Notes: generated by a model from the letters alone, not told the origin. DNA of 64,000 bases from Arthrobacter sp. ISL-95 (GCF_018613695.1 NZ_JAGGPR010000003.1:272372-336371), one strand, 5' to 3'. Numbered from the stretch's first letter, positions 20,047 through 30,315 are shown. Numbers and translations: made by a program.

Positions 20047-21033
20047 GTGAGCACGCCCATTAAGATCGCTGTGACCGGCGCGGCCGGCCAGATCGGCTAC
20101 AGCCTCCTCTTCCGGATCGCCAGTGGTGCCCTCTTTGGTGCCGATACTCCTGTGCAACTCCGGCTTCTGGAGATCACGCCTGCGTTGAAGGCACTTGAGG
20201 GTGTGGTGATGGAACTCGATGACTGCGCGTTTCCCACGCTCGACTCGGTGGAGATCGGCGACGACGCCGACCATATTTTCGACGGCGTCAACCTTGCCTT
20301 ACTCGTTGGCGCCCGTCCGCGTTCCAAGGGTATGGAGCGGGGCGACCTGCTCAGCGCCAATGGTGCTATTTTCACAGCGCAAGGCAAGGCTCTCAACCGG
20401 GTGGCGGCAGACGACGTCCGTATCGGCGTGACGGGCAACCCGGCTAACACCAACGCCTTGATTGCGATGAGCAACGCCCCGGACATTCCCGCCGCGCGGT
20501 TCAGTGCCCTCACCCGGCTGGATCACAACCGCGCCCTTGGACAGCTTGCCCAGAAGACCCATGCCAAGGTGGGCGATATCCGCAAGATGACTGTCTGGGG
20601 CAATCATTCGGCGACGCAGTATCCGGACATCTTCAACGCAGAGGTCTCCGGTCGAAACGCGGCAGAGGTGGTGAACGATCAGGACTGGATAGAAAACGAC
20701 TTCATCCCCACAGTTGCCCGGCGAGGCGCAGCGATCATTGACGCCCGGGGCGCGTCCTCTGCGGCATCGGCAGCTTCGGCAACCATCGACGCCGCCCGTG
20801 ACTGGCTACTCGGCACCCCCGACGACGATTGGGTTTCGATGGCGGTTGCCTCCGACGGATCATACGGGGTGCCCGAAGGGCTCATCTATTCATACCCAGT
20901 GACTACCTCAGGCGGAAACTGGGAAATTGTTCAAGGACTGGAAGTGAACGAGTTCAGCCGCCGGAAGATGGACGCTACAGCCGCTGAGCTCCTCGACGAG
21001 CGGGCTGCCGTGGCTGAGCTCGGCTTGATCTGA
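20047..21033 (+). CDS. mdh: Malate dehydrogenase
   Basis: 328 residues, the length of NAD-dependent malate dehydrogenases of this group, interconverting malate and oxaloacetate. NAD-binding motif [21 protein letters not shown] at the N-terminus, substrate Arg region [25 protein letters not shown], and catalytic His in [15 protein letters not shown] at 20047 follows AAGGAG by eight bases. It lies in a C4-dicarboxylate neighbourhood with a flavoprotein related to fumarate reductase and a LysR regulator. Confidence 0.95.
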   Translation: MSTPIKIAVTGAAGQIGYSLLFRIASGALFGADTPVQLRLLEITPALKALEGVVMELDDCAFPTLDSVEIGDDADHIFDGVNLALLVGARPRSKGMERGDLLSANGAIFTAQGKALNRVAADDVRIGVTGNPANTNALIAMSNAPDIPAARFSALTRLDHNRALGQLAQKTHAKVGDIRKMTVWGNHSATQYPDIFNAEVSGRNAAEVVNDQDWIENDFIPTVARRGAAIIDARGASSAASAASATIDAARDWLLGTPDDDWVSMAVASDGSYGVPEGLIYSYPVTTSGGNWEIVQGLEVNEFSRRKMDATAAELLDERAAVAELGLI

Positions 21034-21039
21034 TGCCCA

Positions 21040-21975
21040 TCAGTGGCGTCGCGTTGGCGTGACCAGGCGTGCTAGCTCGGTGCCGGGTGCCGCCACCCGG
21101 TCCACTGTGCTAAAGATAAACTCCTGCATCGCTGCTGTGGCTGCTGAAGGAGCAATGTCGTTACGTCGGGCCAGGTTGACGGTTCTTGTCAGCGAGGGGT
21201 CGACCAGGCGGGCGCTGCGCAATCCGGGCCGGCCGATGACAACCATTGCCGGTACCACCGCCACCCCGAGTCCCCGTTCCACGAACCGCAGGACGGCATC
21301 CATCTCGGCACCTTCGACGGCGATCACCGGTTCCAAGCCCTTGGCGGAGAAGGCAGCCTCGGTGGCCATCCGCAGATCATAGCTTCGGTTGAAGGCCACC
21401 TGCGGAATGTTCGCCAATTCTTCCAAGGTCAGTTCTTCCCGCCACGCCGATCCGGTGCCGGAGACAACCACCAATTCCTCGGTGAGCAGCGGAATCAGTT
21501 CGGTGCCCTGCACGGCGGGGTCCGTTCCGCGGGTAACCACCAATGCCAGGTCCAGCGCGCTTTCGTTCAGGGCATCAACCAGGAACCGCGAACCACCTTC
21601 AGTGATATGCAATTCGACTCCGGGATGCGCACTTCGGAAAGCGGCCAGTACATCGGCCACCAGTGAGACGCACAGGGTGGGTGGGGCACCCAGTCGGATA
21701 CGGCCCCGGCGCAATCCCGCGAGCTCGTTCATCTGCTCCCGCGCGGTCTCTGCGTCACCGAGCATGCGCCGGGCGATGGGCAGGAGGAGCTCCCCCGCAT
21801 TCGTCAGCGTCGCCCCGGACTGGCCTCGGTGGAAAAGTGCCATTCCAAGATCGGCCTCCAGTGCCGCGATTTGCCTACTGAGAGAAGGTTGCGCGAGATA
21901 CAGTTGCTCGGCCGCGCGTGTGAAGTGCCCCACTCGGGCGATCGCCTCGAATGAGCGTAATTGCTCCAGCTTCAT
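21040..21975 (-). CDS. LysR family transcriptional regulator
   Basis: 311 residues from ATG at 21975 (an ATG two codons earlier is also possible). The winged helix-turn-helix is MKLEQLRSFEAIARVGHFTR plus LYLAQPSLSRQIAALEADLG, followed by the effector-binding domain (residues about 90-300). It is divergent from the fumarate-reductase-like flavoprotein. A small inverted repeat ATGCT-cat-AGCAT (21974-21986) overlaps its own start codon and could be an autoregulatory site. Confidence 0.88.
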   Translation of the reverse strand: MKLEQLRSFEAIARVGHFTRAAEQLYLAQPSLSRQIAALEADLGMALFHRGQSGATLTNAGELLLPIARRMLGDAETAREQMNELAGLRRGRIRLGAPPTLCVSLVADVLAAFRSAHPGVELHITEGGSRFLVDALNESALDLALVVTRGTDPAVQGTELIPLLTEELVVVSGTGSAWREELTLEELANIPQVAFNRSYDLRMATEAAFSAKGLEPVIAVEGAEMDAVLRFVERGLGVAVVPAMVVIGRPGLRSARLVDPSLTRTVNLARRNDIAPSAATAAMQEFIFSTVDRVAAPGTELARLVTPTRRH

Positions 21976-22052
21976 GCTCATAGCATAAACGCATCAGGTT
22001 GACTCAAATAATTCATTGGATACATGGAGCCGATCCTCCTAGCGTGGGAGTC

Positions 22053-23801
22053 ATGAACCTCAACACCACTCCAGAACGGCTCTTGTCCACTTCGGTGCTC
22101 GTCATCGGTACCGGCGGCGCCGGTCTGCGCGCCTCGATTGAACTCGCACAGCGCGGGGTGCAGGTGCTGGCTGTGGGTAAGCGTCGCAAGCACGACGCCC
22201 ACACGAGCCTGGCCGCCGGAGGCATCAACGCCGCCTTGGGCACGATGGATCCCCAGGACAGCTGGCAGCAGCACGCCGCCGATACCCTGCGGGAGTCCTA
22301 CTTCCTGTCCGACCCAGCCATTGTCGAGACAGTTGCCCGCAACGCCGCCCGGGGTATCGAGGACCTTGAAAAGTGGGAAATGCCCTTCGCACGAGAGGAG
22401 GATGGACGCATTTCCCAGCGATTCTTCGGCGCACACAAGTATCGCCGTACCGCCTACGCCGGGGATTACACCGGATTGGAGATCCAGCGCACGCTGATGC
22501 GCCGGGCCGCAGAGTTGAACGTGCCCATCATCGACACCGTCTACATCACGCGATTGCTCGTGGCCGACGGCACCGTCTTCGGCGCCTATGGATTCGACGT
22601 CGTAGACGGCACCCCCGTGCAGATCCACGCCGATGCGGTCATCCTGGCCGCTGGCGGACATACCCGCATCTGGCGGCACACCTCATCCCGGCGGGACGAG
22701 AACACCGGGGACTCCTTCCGGCTGGCCGCCCTGGCGGGGGCGCGGATCCGCGACGCCGAACTGGTCCAGTTCCATCCTTCCGGACTCTTGGAGCCCGACG
22801 ACGCTGCCGGCACCTTGGTCTCCGAGGCAGCGCGCGGAGAAGGAGGCATCCTCACCAACGCACTCGGTGAGCGCTTCATGGAACGCTACGACCCCGAGCG
22901 CATGGAACTTTCCACCCGTGACCGCGTTGCCCTGGCCGGGTTCACCGAGGTTGCCGAAGGTCGAGGGACCGAGAAAGGCGGCGTGTACCTGGACGTTTCG
23001 CACCTGCCACGGGAAACCATCATGGAAAAGCTGCCGCGGGTCTACCGCACCCTGATCGACCTGCAGATGCTGGACATCACCACCACCAAAATCGAAATCG
23101 CTCCCACAGCCCACTACTCGATGGGCGGGGTTTGGGTTGCACCAGAGGACCACGGAACGGGAGTCAACGGCCTTTATGCAATCGGCGAGGCATCCTCCGG
23201 GCTGCACGGCGCCAACCGCCTCGGTGGCAACTCACTGATTGAGCTGCTGGTTTACGGTCGCAATACCGGAGAGCATGTGGCCGACTACGTTCATTCGCGC
23301 ACCCACGTTGTCCGGGACCCCGCCGCCGTCGGAATAGCCCGCGGAGAAATGCAGACACTACTCAGTGAACGCGGAACTGAGTCCGCACGGCGGCTGCAGC
23401 GTGAACTACGCAACCTCATGACCGAACACGCCGGGGTGGTACGCACGGAACAAGGACTGGAACAAGGACTTGAGAAGTTGACGGCATTGGAGGAACGCGC
23501 CCAGCTGGTCACAGCCCACCCGGACATCGCAGGGTTTGATGACCTGGCCCACGCCTATGATCTGCTCGGCTCCCTGCTGGCAGCACGAGCCACCCTGGAG
23601 TGCGCGCTCGAACGCCGTGAAACCCGCGGAGCCCACAACCGTGCTGACTTCCCGGCGGCAGATCCCGCACTGCAGGGAAACTTCATCTGGTCAACGGACG
23701 AGGGCGTCAGGTTCGAAGGTCTGCCTCCGGCTCCGGACTCTTTCCGAGCCCTCGCCGAGGCCACCACAGACGACTCGGTTGCCGGCAAGCTCGTGGAGTA
23801 A
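22053..23801 (+). CDS. FAD-binding protein, succinate dehydrogenase/fumarate reductase flavoprotein type
   Basis: 582 residues. FAD motif VLVIGTGGAGLRASIELAQR, FAD-attachment-like HTSLAAGGINAALG, active-site HPSGLLEPDDAAGTLVSEAARGEGGILTN, and C-terminal LGGNSLIELLVYGRNTGEH. These match SdhA/FrdA and L-aspartate oxidase. No iron-sulphur or membrane subunit gene is adjacent, so it may work alone (fumarate reductase- or aspartate oxidase-like). ATG at 22053 is the first start in the conserved region; GGAG lies only two bases before it, which is unusually close. Confidence 0.87.
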   Translation: MNLNTTPERLLSTSVLVIGTGGAGLRASIELAQRGVQVLAVGKRRKHDAHTSLAAGGINAALGTMDPQDSWQQHAADTLRESYFLSDPAIVETVARNAARGIEDLEKWEMPFAREEDGRISQRFFGAHKYRRTAYAGDYTGLEIQRTLMRRAAELNVPIIDTVYITRLLVADGTVFGAYGFDVVDGTPVQIHADAVILAAGGHTRIWRHTSSRRDENTGDSFRLAALAGARIRDAELVQFHPSGLLEPDDAAGTLVSEAARGEGGILTNALGERFMERYDPERMELSTRDRVALAGFTEVAEGRGTEKGGVYLDVSHLPRETIMEKLPRVYRTLIDLQMLDITTTKIEIAPTAHYSMGGVWVAPEDHGTGVNGLYAIGEASSGLHGANRLGGNSLIELLVYGRNTGEHVADYVHSRTHVVRDPAAVGIARGEMQTLLSERGTESARRLQRELRNLMTEHAGVVRTEQGLEQGLEKLTALEERAQLVTAHPDIAGFDDLAHAYDLLGSLLAARATLECALERRETRGAHNRADFPAADPALQGNFIWSTDEGVRFEGLPPAPDSFRALAEATTDDSVAGKLVE

Positions 23802-23808
23802 CACCAGC

Positions 23809-26661
23809 TCAGGATGGTTGGCGGGTGACCTCTTCCAGCAGCTCCAGTACATGCCGGTATTGGGAACCCGTTGCCCGTGTCATGCCAAGTTCGCAGGTTC
23901 GGTTGCAGGAGGCGTGGGCAGCAACGTCCATATCGGCTACGTCCGCTGCTTGACGCTCAGTTGCCGACGCCGTCAGTTCCGGATGCAACATGCCCCTGTC
24001 ACCGGCGAAAGCACAGCACCCCCAATTTTCGGGAATGTCCACACGCTCCGCCACGGCACCGGCAACCACTCCCAACGCATCATTGAGCCCCATTCGTGTA
24101 GACGAGCAGGTGGGATGCAGCGCCAAGGATTGCAGCTTTTGGTGCTCGGGCAGCCGGGGCAGTATCCAATCGGCAGCGAAGTCGACAGCGTCAACGATGC
24201 GCAGGGGAAGCCGGCCTTCCTCAGGGACTTCGGATTCCACCATATGGCGCAGGCCCTCCGTGCAGGACGATGCGTCGCAGACGATTGGTAGCTTGCCGTC
24301 ACGGGTCGCTTGGCGGAGCGCTGCAACGGTTTTCGCTCTCATCGTCTCCTGGCCGTCCGCCATGCCCTTGGAGGACCACGGCGTTCCGCAACAGAGTCCG
24401 TCAATTCCTTGCGGCACCAGGAGCGTAAGGCCAGCCCGGGCCGCAAGCTGCTCAAAGCTGTACTGCACGCCGCGCCCGTCGGACCCTGCCGGATCAAACC
24501 CCGCCGGGCCGAACATCGTATTGACGCAGGCAGGGAAGTACACCGCCTCAACCGGCCCTGCCGGGTTGGGACGTTTTCGCATTGAACCTCCACCGGGAAG
24601 GTCCCCGGAGTACAGGGGTACGGTGTCTGCCCCCAAGACGGCACGCACTGCTTTATTGGGCGGTTTGATGACGGCCGCCGGAAACTTATCCACCACCGTC
24701 AGGGCAAGGGACGCGCCCCGGGTGATACCTTCCCAGTGTTTGGCTGCGGCGATCCACGCACCGTTGGCGAGTTTGCCGGCGTCGTTCTTCCTTAGGCGCT
24801 TCACCAACGAACCTGTGTTGATGTCCACGGGACAGGCGGTTTGGCACATGCCGTCCACGGCGCAGGTGTCCACCGACTCGTACTCGTAGTCGCGCTCCAG
24901 CTCCCTCATCAGTGCCATGTCCCCGGCCAATCGTGCAGATTCGATGGCACGCAGAGTGACGATCCTCTGGCGGGGCGTGAGGGTGATGTCTTTGCTGGGA
25001 CACACCGGCTCGCAATAGCCGCAGGAAACGCAGCGGTCCACTTCCTCCGCTACTGGCGGTGCCGTCTTGATGTGCCGGAGGTGGGCCGCCGGGTCCTCAT
25101 CCATCACCACACCCGGGTTCAACATGCCTGCGGGGTCGAAGAGGCGTTTGATGGTGCGCATGACGTCGTACAGCTCGTCGCCGTATTGCCGGCGGACAAA
25201 CGGGGCCATGACCCGGCCCGTGCCGTGTTCGGCCTTCAACGATCCTCCTTCTGCAAGGACCAGATCCGCCATGTCCTCGGTGAAGGCGCTGTAACGGTCC
25301 AGTTCGGACGACGAGGCAAAGCCGTCAGTCAGCATGAAGTGGACGTTGCCATCCTTGGCATGGCCAAAGATCACGCTGTTGCTGTAACCGTACTTTTCGA
25401 ACAGTCTTATGAGGCCCCGGCACGTGCGGCCCAGCACGGGAACCGGCACCACAATGTCTTCCAACAGTGCCGTGGTGCCCTGCGGACGCGCCCCCGCCAC
25501 GGACGCATAGAGTCCCTTGCGCAACTGCCACAACTGCCCGCGCTCCCTGGCATCTGCGGTGAATCGGGCAGGAGCTGACAACCCAAGGCCCTGCAGGATT
25601 TCCGAACCGCCCACCTGAAGCTCTTCCAAGTGGCCCGCATTGCCTGCGGAGTATTCCACCAGAAGGGCGGCATGGTCCTGTACCGCTATGTCATGTACGA
25701 CGGCGGGCGTTCCCTTGAGCGTCTGACCCACCTTCAGTGACAACGCGTCCATGAGTTCAATGGTGGCGGCTCCCGTTTCCACCAAGGTGGGCAGCGCAGC
25801 GTTTGCTGCCTCAAGATCCGGGAAGACCAGCAAGCCCGCCGCAGCGTACTGGAGCCTCGGAATGGTACGGAAGACCGCCTCAGCCACGAAGCCCAAGGTG
25901 CCTTCGCTGCCGATGATCAGGTGGGCCATGATCTCTAGAGGGTTCCGGAAATCCAGCAGGGAGTTCAGCCCGTAGCCCATGGTGTTCTTCATGGAAAACT
26001 GCTGCCGGATCCTGTGTGCAGAGTCCGGGTTGTTCCGGACCCGCTCGGCCAGGCGAGCCAGGCCCTGATGCAGGTCCGGCTCAACGGTGCGGAGCTTGTG
26101 ATCGGCGTCCGCTGCCCCGGAGTCTATGACGGTCCCCGAAGGCAGCACTACGGTCAGGGATTCCAAGGTGCGGTACGTGTTGTCCACGGTGCCGCAGTTC
26201 ATGCCGGAAGAGTTGTTGGCTACAACCCCGCCGATGGTGCACGCCGCTTCGCTGGCGGGATCCGGGCCGAACTTCCGGCCGTAGCGTGCGAGTCTCGCGT
26301 TTAGTGCCCGAACGGTGACGCCGGGCTGGACGCGGACCCGGGCGCCGTCGTCGAGCACTTCAATGTCCCTGAAGTTCCGGCGAACGTCTACCAGCAAACC
26401 GTCGGTGACGGCCTGCCCGCTGAGGCTGGTACCACCGGAACGGAACGTCAGTGGCACACCTTGGGAGGCGCTGGCACGCAGCAAACCGGCCACATCCGCG
26501 GCGCTCGTCGCTGTGACCACGGCCTGCGGAATCAACAGAAAATGCGAAGCATCGTGGGCGTTGGCATGAAGATCTATGGCCCGTGTGCTGACGGCGTCGG
26601 GGTCCTGCACCGCAGCACGGAAGTTTGACACGTCAAGAGAAGCCACGGGGGCACCATCCAA
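23809..26661 (-). CDS. FAD-binding and (Fe-S)-binding oxidoreductase (D-lactate dehydrogenase-like)
   Basis: 950 residues that fuse a GlcD-like flavin half to a GlcF-like iron-sulphur half. The PP-loop FAD domain (residues about 40-220) contains LTFRSGGTSLSGQAVTDG and GGVVANNSSGMNCG. An FAD-oxidase C domain follows. Two cluster motifs come next, CVSCGYCEPVCP and CAVDGMCQTACPVD, then two CCG-type segments (GLCCGTPWSSKG and GCCAFAGDRG). This matches respiratory D-lactate or D-2-hydroxyacid dehydrogenases that pass electrons to the quinone pool. The first codon is TTG, so the true start may be a little downstream (GTG at 26646 or 26631). Confidence 0.9.
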   Translation of the reverse strand: MDGAPVASLDVSNFRAAVQDPDAVSTRAIDLHANAHDASHFLLIPQAVVTATSAADVAGLLRASASQGVPLTFRSGGTSLSGQAVTDGLLVDVRRNFRDIEVLDDGARVRVQPGVTVRALNARLARYGRKFGPDPASEAACTIGGVVANNSSGMNCGTVDNTYRTLESLTVVLPSGTVIDSGAADADHKLRTVEPDLHQGLARLAERVRNNPDSAHRIRQQFSMKNTMGYGLNSLLDFRNPLEIMAHLIIGSEGTLGFVAEAVFRTIPRLQYAAAGLLVFPDLEAANAALPTLVETGAATIELMDALSLKVGQTLKGTPAVVHDIAVQDHAALLVEYSAGNAGHLEELQVGGSEILQGLGLSAPARFTADARERGQLWQLRKGLYASVAGARPQGTTALLEDIVVPVPVLGRTCRGLIRLFEKYGYSNSVIFGHAKDGNVHFMLTDGFASSSELDRYSAFTEDMADLVLAEGGSLKAEHGTGRVMAPFVRRQYGDELYDVMRTIKRLFDPAGMLNPGVVMDEDPAAHLRHIKTAPPVAEEVDRCVSCGYCEPVCPSKDITLTPRQRIVTLRAIESARLAGDMALMRELERDYEYESVDTCAVDGMCQTACPVDINTGSLVKRLRKNDAGKLANGAWIAAAKHWEGITRGASLALTVVDKFPAAVIKPPNKAVRAVLGADTVPLYSGDLPGGGSMRKRPNPAGPVEAVYFPACVNTMFGPAGFDPAGSDGRGVQYSFEQLAARAGLTLLVPQGIDGLCCGTPWSSKGMADGQETMRAKTVAALRQATRDGKLPIVCDASSCTEGLRHMVESEVPEEGRLPLRIVDAVDFAADWILPRLPEHQKLQSLALHPTCSSTRMGLNDALGVVAGAVAERVDIPENWGCCAFAGDRGMLHPELTASATERQAADVADMDVAAHASCNRTCELGMTRATGSQYRHVLELLEEVTRQPS

Positions 26662-26703
26662 TCCAGTACGGGGTGGACTGCATTATCTCAGCAGTTCAGC
26701 CGC

Positions 26704-27624
26704 TTACGTGACGGCGACCACAATCTTCCCTCGGGTGTGACCCTCCATATTGAGCCGGAAAGCATCAGCTGCCTCGGCCAGAGGCAGCGCGGTATCGACT
26801 TCAACCCGGATCCTGTGCTCGTCCACCAGGTCAGCGAGCTGCTGCAACTCGGCACCCACGGGGTTGACCCACATCCAGGTGCCGCCGTGGGCTTCCACCT
26901 CATTGTCGGCGATGGAAGCATGCCGCCCGTTTCCAGCCAGGACCTCCAACGTTGCGTCAAGATTGCCGCCCACGAAGTCGGCCACAACGTCCACGCCTTC
27001 AGGACGCAAAGCCTTCACCCTTTCGGCAAGGCCCTCACCATAAGCAACGGGCTCGGCACCCAAGGACCGCAGGAAGTCATGGTTCTTTTCTGACGACGTG
27101 GCGATCACCTTCGCGCCACGCACCACGGCGATCTGAATAGCCAGTGAGCCCACCCCGCCGGATCCTCCATGGATCAGCACGGTCTCTCCCGAAGTCAGAC
27201 CCAAACGGTTAAGGACCTGAAAGGCAGTGAGTCCGGCCAGGGGCAGCCCGGCGGACTCGTTCCAGTCCAAGGACTTTGGCTTGCGCGCCAGCAGCCGCTC
27301 CGGGAGGGCAATGTACTCGGCGAAGCTTCCGCCATGGACGTAGTCCTTGCGGCCATAGGAGATCACTTCATCGCCGGGCTTGAAATGAGGAGCATCAATA
27401 CCCACAGCTTCAACGGTGCCCGCCACATCCCAACCGGGGATCGCGGGGAATTGAAGGTCCATGAACGAGTCCAGGTACCCGGCCATGATTTTCCAGTCCA
27501 CCGGATTGACCGAGGTCGCCTTCACTTTGACCAGGACCATGCCCGGCCCGACTCTAGGCATGGGCCGCTCCGTCAGTTCAAGGACGTCCGGACTTCCGTA
27601 GTGGCTGTAGGTGATTGCCTTCAT
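26704..27624 (-). CDS. Zinc-independent NADP-dependent quinone oxidoreductase (MDR family)
   Basis: 306 residues. GroES-like N-terminal domain (residues 25-110) and Rossmann domain with VLIHGGSGGVGSLAIQIAVVRG. No zinc-ligand cysteines are visible, and the N-terminus MKAITYSHYGSPDVLELTE is typical of the QOR/zeta-crystallin subgroup. It starts nine bases after the DUF6480 stop, so it is probably in the same transcript. Confidence 0.9.
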   Translation of the reverse strand: MKAITYSHYGSPDVLELTERPMPRVGPGMVLVKVKATSVNPVDWKIMAGYLDSFMDLQFPAIPGWDVAGTVEAVGIDAPHFKPGDEVISYGRKDYVHGGSFAEYIALPERLLARKPKSLDWNESAGLPLAGLTAFQVLNRLGLTSGETVLIHGGSGGVGSLAIQIAVVRGAKVIATSSEKNHDFLRSLGAEPVAYGEGLAERVKALRPEGVDVVADFVGGNLDATLEVLAGNGRHASIADNEVEAHGGTWMWVNPVGAELQQLADLVDEHRIRVEVDTALPLAEAADAFRLNMEGHTRGKIVVAVT

Positions 27625-27633
27625 ACCCGCGGC

Positions 27634-27867
27634 CTAGTCGAAGAAGCCAACGATGTAGCCAATGAAGAACAGCAGCGTCAGCAGCACGCCGGCACCGATG
27701 GCTGCCAGCCACAGGAACTGTGTGCCTTTCCTGGGGCCGCCCTCATCGTGGCCTTGGGGACCGGCTGTTGATGATTCGCCGGGTGGTGTCTCGCCAGGGG
27801 GCACTCCCCCACCCGGCTCCAAGCCGGTGATCTTGTCCTCATATGGGTCGGGGTTGCTTCCGGACAC
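27634..27867 (-). CDS. DUF6480-like small membrane protein
   Basis: About 77 residues. The N-terminal half is polar, with DKITGLEPGGGVPPGETPPG, a motif I associate with the actinobacterial DUF6480 family. One membrane helix follows at the C-terminus (LWLAAIGAGVLLTLLFFIGY). GTG at 27867 is chosen because GAGGGAG lies five bases before it; another GTG two codons earlier overlaps that site. Function unknown. Confidence 0.75.
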   Translation of the reverse strand: MSGSNPDPYEDKITGLEPGGGVPPGETPPGESSTAGPQGHDEGGPRKGTQFLWLAAIGAGVLLTLLFFIGYIVGFFD

Positions 27868-27965
27868 GTTCACTCCCTCGATCGCAGTGCTGGTGCTCAG
27901 TCCCAGCGTATCGAATCACCTTCCCCAGACCTACAGCAACCTTACTAATCGGCCGAAAGGTGTAC

Positions 27966-28847
27966 TCAGCCCTGTTGACGATCCCTCGTGGCATCCCGTG
28001 TAGAGGTCCGGAGCCGGTACAGGGACGTTGTGGCCGTGATGTAGAGATCTTGACCGTCGACCCCTCCAAAGCAAAGATTGGACACCTTTTCAGGAACTTC
28101 GACGGCGGCCAGCAGCGCAGCGTTGGGGGCATAGACGCGAACTGACGAGCCCGCCGACGTCCATACTCGGCCCTCGACGTCCACGCGGAAGCCGTCCGAC
28201 GCGGCATCGTCTTCGAGTTCAATGAACGTGCTGCCTTCCCCGCACGCGCCACCCTCCACCGGGTAGACGGCGATCCGGAACGGCACCCCATGTCCGGGGC
28301 CCGCCGTGTCCGCAACGTAGAGAAGCGATTCGTCCGGAGAAAATGCGAGGCCGTTAGGGTGCACCAGATCCGTAACCACCGGAGTCAGTTCTGCTTTGGC
28401 GGGGTCGAAGCGGAACACGTAGCAATCCCCGTATTCCTGCTCGCCCTCATGCCCTTCCACCGTCCCGGGCAGGATCCCGTAGGGCGGATCGGTAAACCAG
28501 ACCGTCCCATCCCCCGCCACCACAACATCGTTGGGCGAGTTGAGCCGATGCTCACCGAACGCATCAACGATCGGCGTCACCACGCCGTCGTCGTCCCGCT
28601 CTACGAGCCTGCGACCATGGCTGCACTGCACCACGCTGCCGTCACGGTGGAGCGTGCGCCCGTTGGTGTACTCGACGCCGGTAGCGTATTCGCGCGTGGC
28701 GCCGGTGCCGGGAGAGAACTCAAGAATCCTGTTGTTGGGGATGTCGCTCCAGCGAAGGGTCTGCGATTGCGGTATCCACAAGGGACCTTCAGCCCAGACG
28801 GTACCTTCAAACAACTTTTCCAGCGTGCCGGTGATCAGTTCTTCCAT
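27966..28847 (-). CDS. SMP-30/gluconolactonase family protein
   Basis: 293 residues forming a six-bladed beta-propeller lactonase. Early metal ligand Glu in VWAEGPLWIP, RLNSPNDVVVAGDGTVWFTD with the conserved Asn-Asp, and HPNGLAFSPDESLLYVADT. Members hydrolyse sugar lactones such as gluconolactone using a divalent metal. It starts ten bases after the MFS exporter stop on the same strand. No Shine-Dalgarno is obvious, so translation is probably coupled to the exporter gene. Confidence 0.9.
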   Translation of the reverse strand: MEELITGTLEKLFEGTVWAEGPLWIPQSQTLRWSDIPNNRILEFSPGTGATREYATGVEYTNGRTLHRDGSVVQCSHGRRLVERDDDGVVTPIVDAFGEHRLNSPNDVVVAGDGTVWFTDPPYGILPGTVEGHEGEQEYGDCYVFRFDPAKAELTPVVTDLVHPNGLAFSPDESLLYVADTAGPGHGVPFRIAVYPVEGGACGEGSTFIELEDDAASDGFRVDVEGRVWTSAGSSVRVYAPNAALLAAVEVPEKVSNLCFGGVDGQDLYITATTSLYRLRTSTRDATRDRQQG

Positions 28848-28857
28848 GTGTTCGAGA

Positions 28858-30315
28858 CTAATCGTTGGCGGGTTCCGAGCTGGGCTTCCGGGCCCGTTCT
28901 TTGGTGCTGAACTTTTTGTCCGCGGGCATCACCAGGACCGCCACCACAGTGAGGACTGCGCTGACGAGCACAGCCAGGAAGACAGCCGTAGACGCGTGCG
29001 TGGTAGTTTGCGGATCCGGGCCACCGCTGGGACCGTTGGCATAAATGGCGTTGGCAATGGCACCGAAAACGGCCACGCCGATGGAACTGCCGATTGAACG
29101 TGCAAAAAGGTTGGTGCCGGTGACCACTCCGCGTTCATTCCATTCAACGCTGGTTTGCGCGGCAATGAGGCTCGGCGTTGCCACCAGCCCCAGTCCGAGC
29201 CCGACGATGAAGCAAGCCACCGCCACCAGCAGGATATTTGGGGTCGGGGCAGTAAGGGCGAGGACGGCCGCGCCGATCACCGTGATCACGATGCCGATGA
29301 TGGCCGTATTCCGAAACCCGATGCGGAGATAGAACCTGCCGGCTTGAGACGCACTGATAGGCCAACCGATGGTCAGCGCCGCCAAGGCGAGCCCGGCCAG
29401 AAGTGGTGAGGTCTTCAGGGACCCCTCCAGGAACGTTGGGACATAGGATGTCAGCCCGAGCATGACGGCACCAACGCCGAAAGAGATCATTGCGGTGGTC
29501 GCCAGCAGCCTGCGGGAGACAACCCAAGGTGGCAGGACCGGCTCTTCAGCCTTCCTTTCCACCAAAAGAAAGGCACCGAGCAACAAGGCACCCCCGGCAA
29601 AAACAGAGATGCTGATTGCGGAATCCCATGGCCAGGCTTGACCGCCCTGAAGAGCCCCAAGGATCAGCAGGCTCAACGAAATCGTCAGCAGCCCGGCCCC
29701 CAAGTAGTCGATTCGGTGCTTGGTCCGCTCCACGTTCTCATGGAAAGAACGGAGGAGCATCCAGCCAGCCAGGAGGCACAGCGGAATGTTGATCAGGAAG
29801 ATCCACCGCCAGATTCCCAGCGAGGCGAAGACGCCGCCCAACGTTGGCCCCACAACAGAAGAAACAGCCCACACACTGGCCAGATATCCCTGAACCTTTG
29901 CCCGTTCCGCCAAAGTGTAGATGTCACCGGCAATCGTGATCGCCACAGGCTGGACCGCACCGGCGCCGAGTCCTTGGAGCACACGGAAGGCAATGAGCGC
30001 CGGCATGCTCCAGGCCAGCCCGCACAGAATTGAGCCAAGCAGGAACAGCCCGATCCCACCCAGGATCATCGGCTTACGCCCTACGACATCTGAAAGCTTG
30101 GCATAGACGGGTACGGACACTGCCTGCGCCAACAGGTACGCAGAAAACAGCCAAGGGAACGAAGCAAAACCGCCAATGTCCTCCACAATGGACGGCACTG
30201 CCGTGGCAACAATGGTGGCATCGATCGCCACCAGGCCCGTGGCAAGCATCAGTGCAATCAGAATGGGGCCTCGCCGGGAGCGGAACCCGACTCCTTCGTC
30301 AGCCACTGTGCTCAT
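28858..30315 (-). CDS. DHA2-type MFS multidrug exporter (EmrB/QacA)
   Basis: 485 residues with 14 predicted membrane helices. The first helix region LMLATGLVAIDATIVATAVP carries the D-x-T motif of the DHA2 family, with KLSDVVGRKPMILGG in loop 2-3 and RVLQGLGAGAVQPV in helix 4. It exports cationic or other drugs with proton antiport. ATG at 30315 is preferred over a GTG two codons earlier because AAGGGG is spaced correctly for it. No regulator gene is adjacent. Confidence 0.9.
   Translation of the reverse strand: MSTVADEGVGFRSRRGPILIALMLATGLVAIDATIVATAVPSIVEDIGGFASFPWLFSAYLLAQAVSVPVYAKLSDVVGRKPMILGGIGLFLLGSILCGLAWSMPALIAFRVLQGLGAGAVQPVAITIAGDIYTLAERAKVQGYLASVWAVSSVVGPTLGGVFASLGIWRWIFLINIPLCLLAGWMLLRSFHENVERTKHRIDYLGAGLLTISLSLLILGALQGGQAWPWDSAISISVFAGGALLLGAFLLVERKAEEPVLPPWVVSRRLLATTAMISFGVGAVMLGLTSYVPTFLEGSLKTSPLLAGLALAALTIGWPISASQAGRFYLRIGFRNTAIIGIVITVIGAAVLALTAPTPNILLVAVACFIVGLGLGLVATPSLIAAQTSVEWNERGVVTGTNLFARSIGSSIGVAVFGAIANAIYANGPSGGPDPQTTTHASTAVFLAVLVSAVLTVVAVLVMPADKKFSTKERARKPSSEPAND

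Noticed and set aside
19880..21997. Shared CATAGC/ATAAA/GCATC words upstream of mdh and the fumarate-reductase-like gene as a LysR regulon motif
   Set aside because: The spacing and order differ between the two sites and the words are short, so the match is too weak to call.
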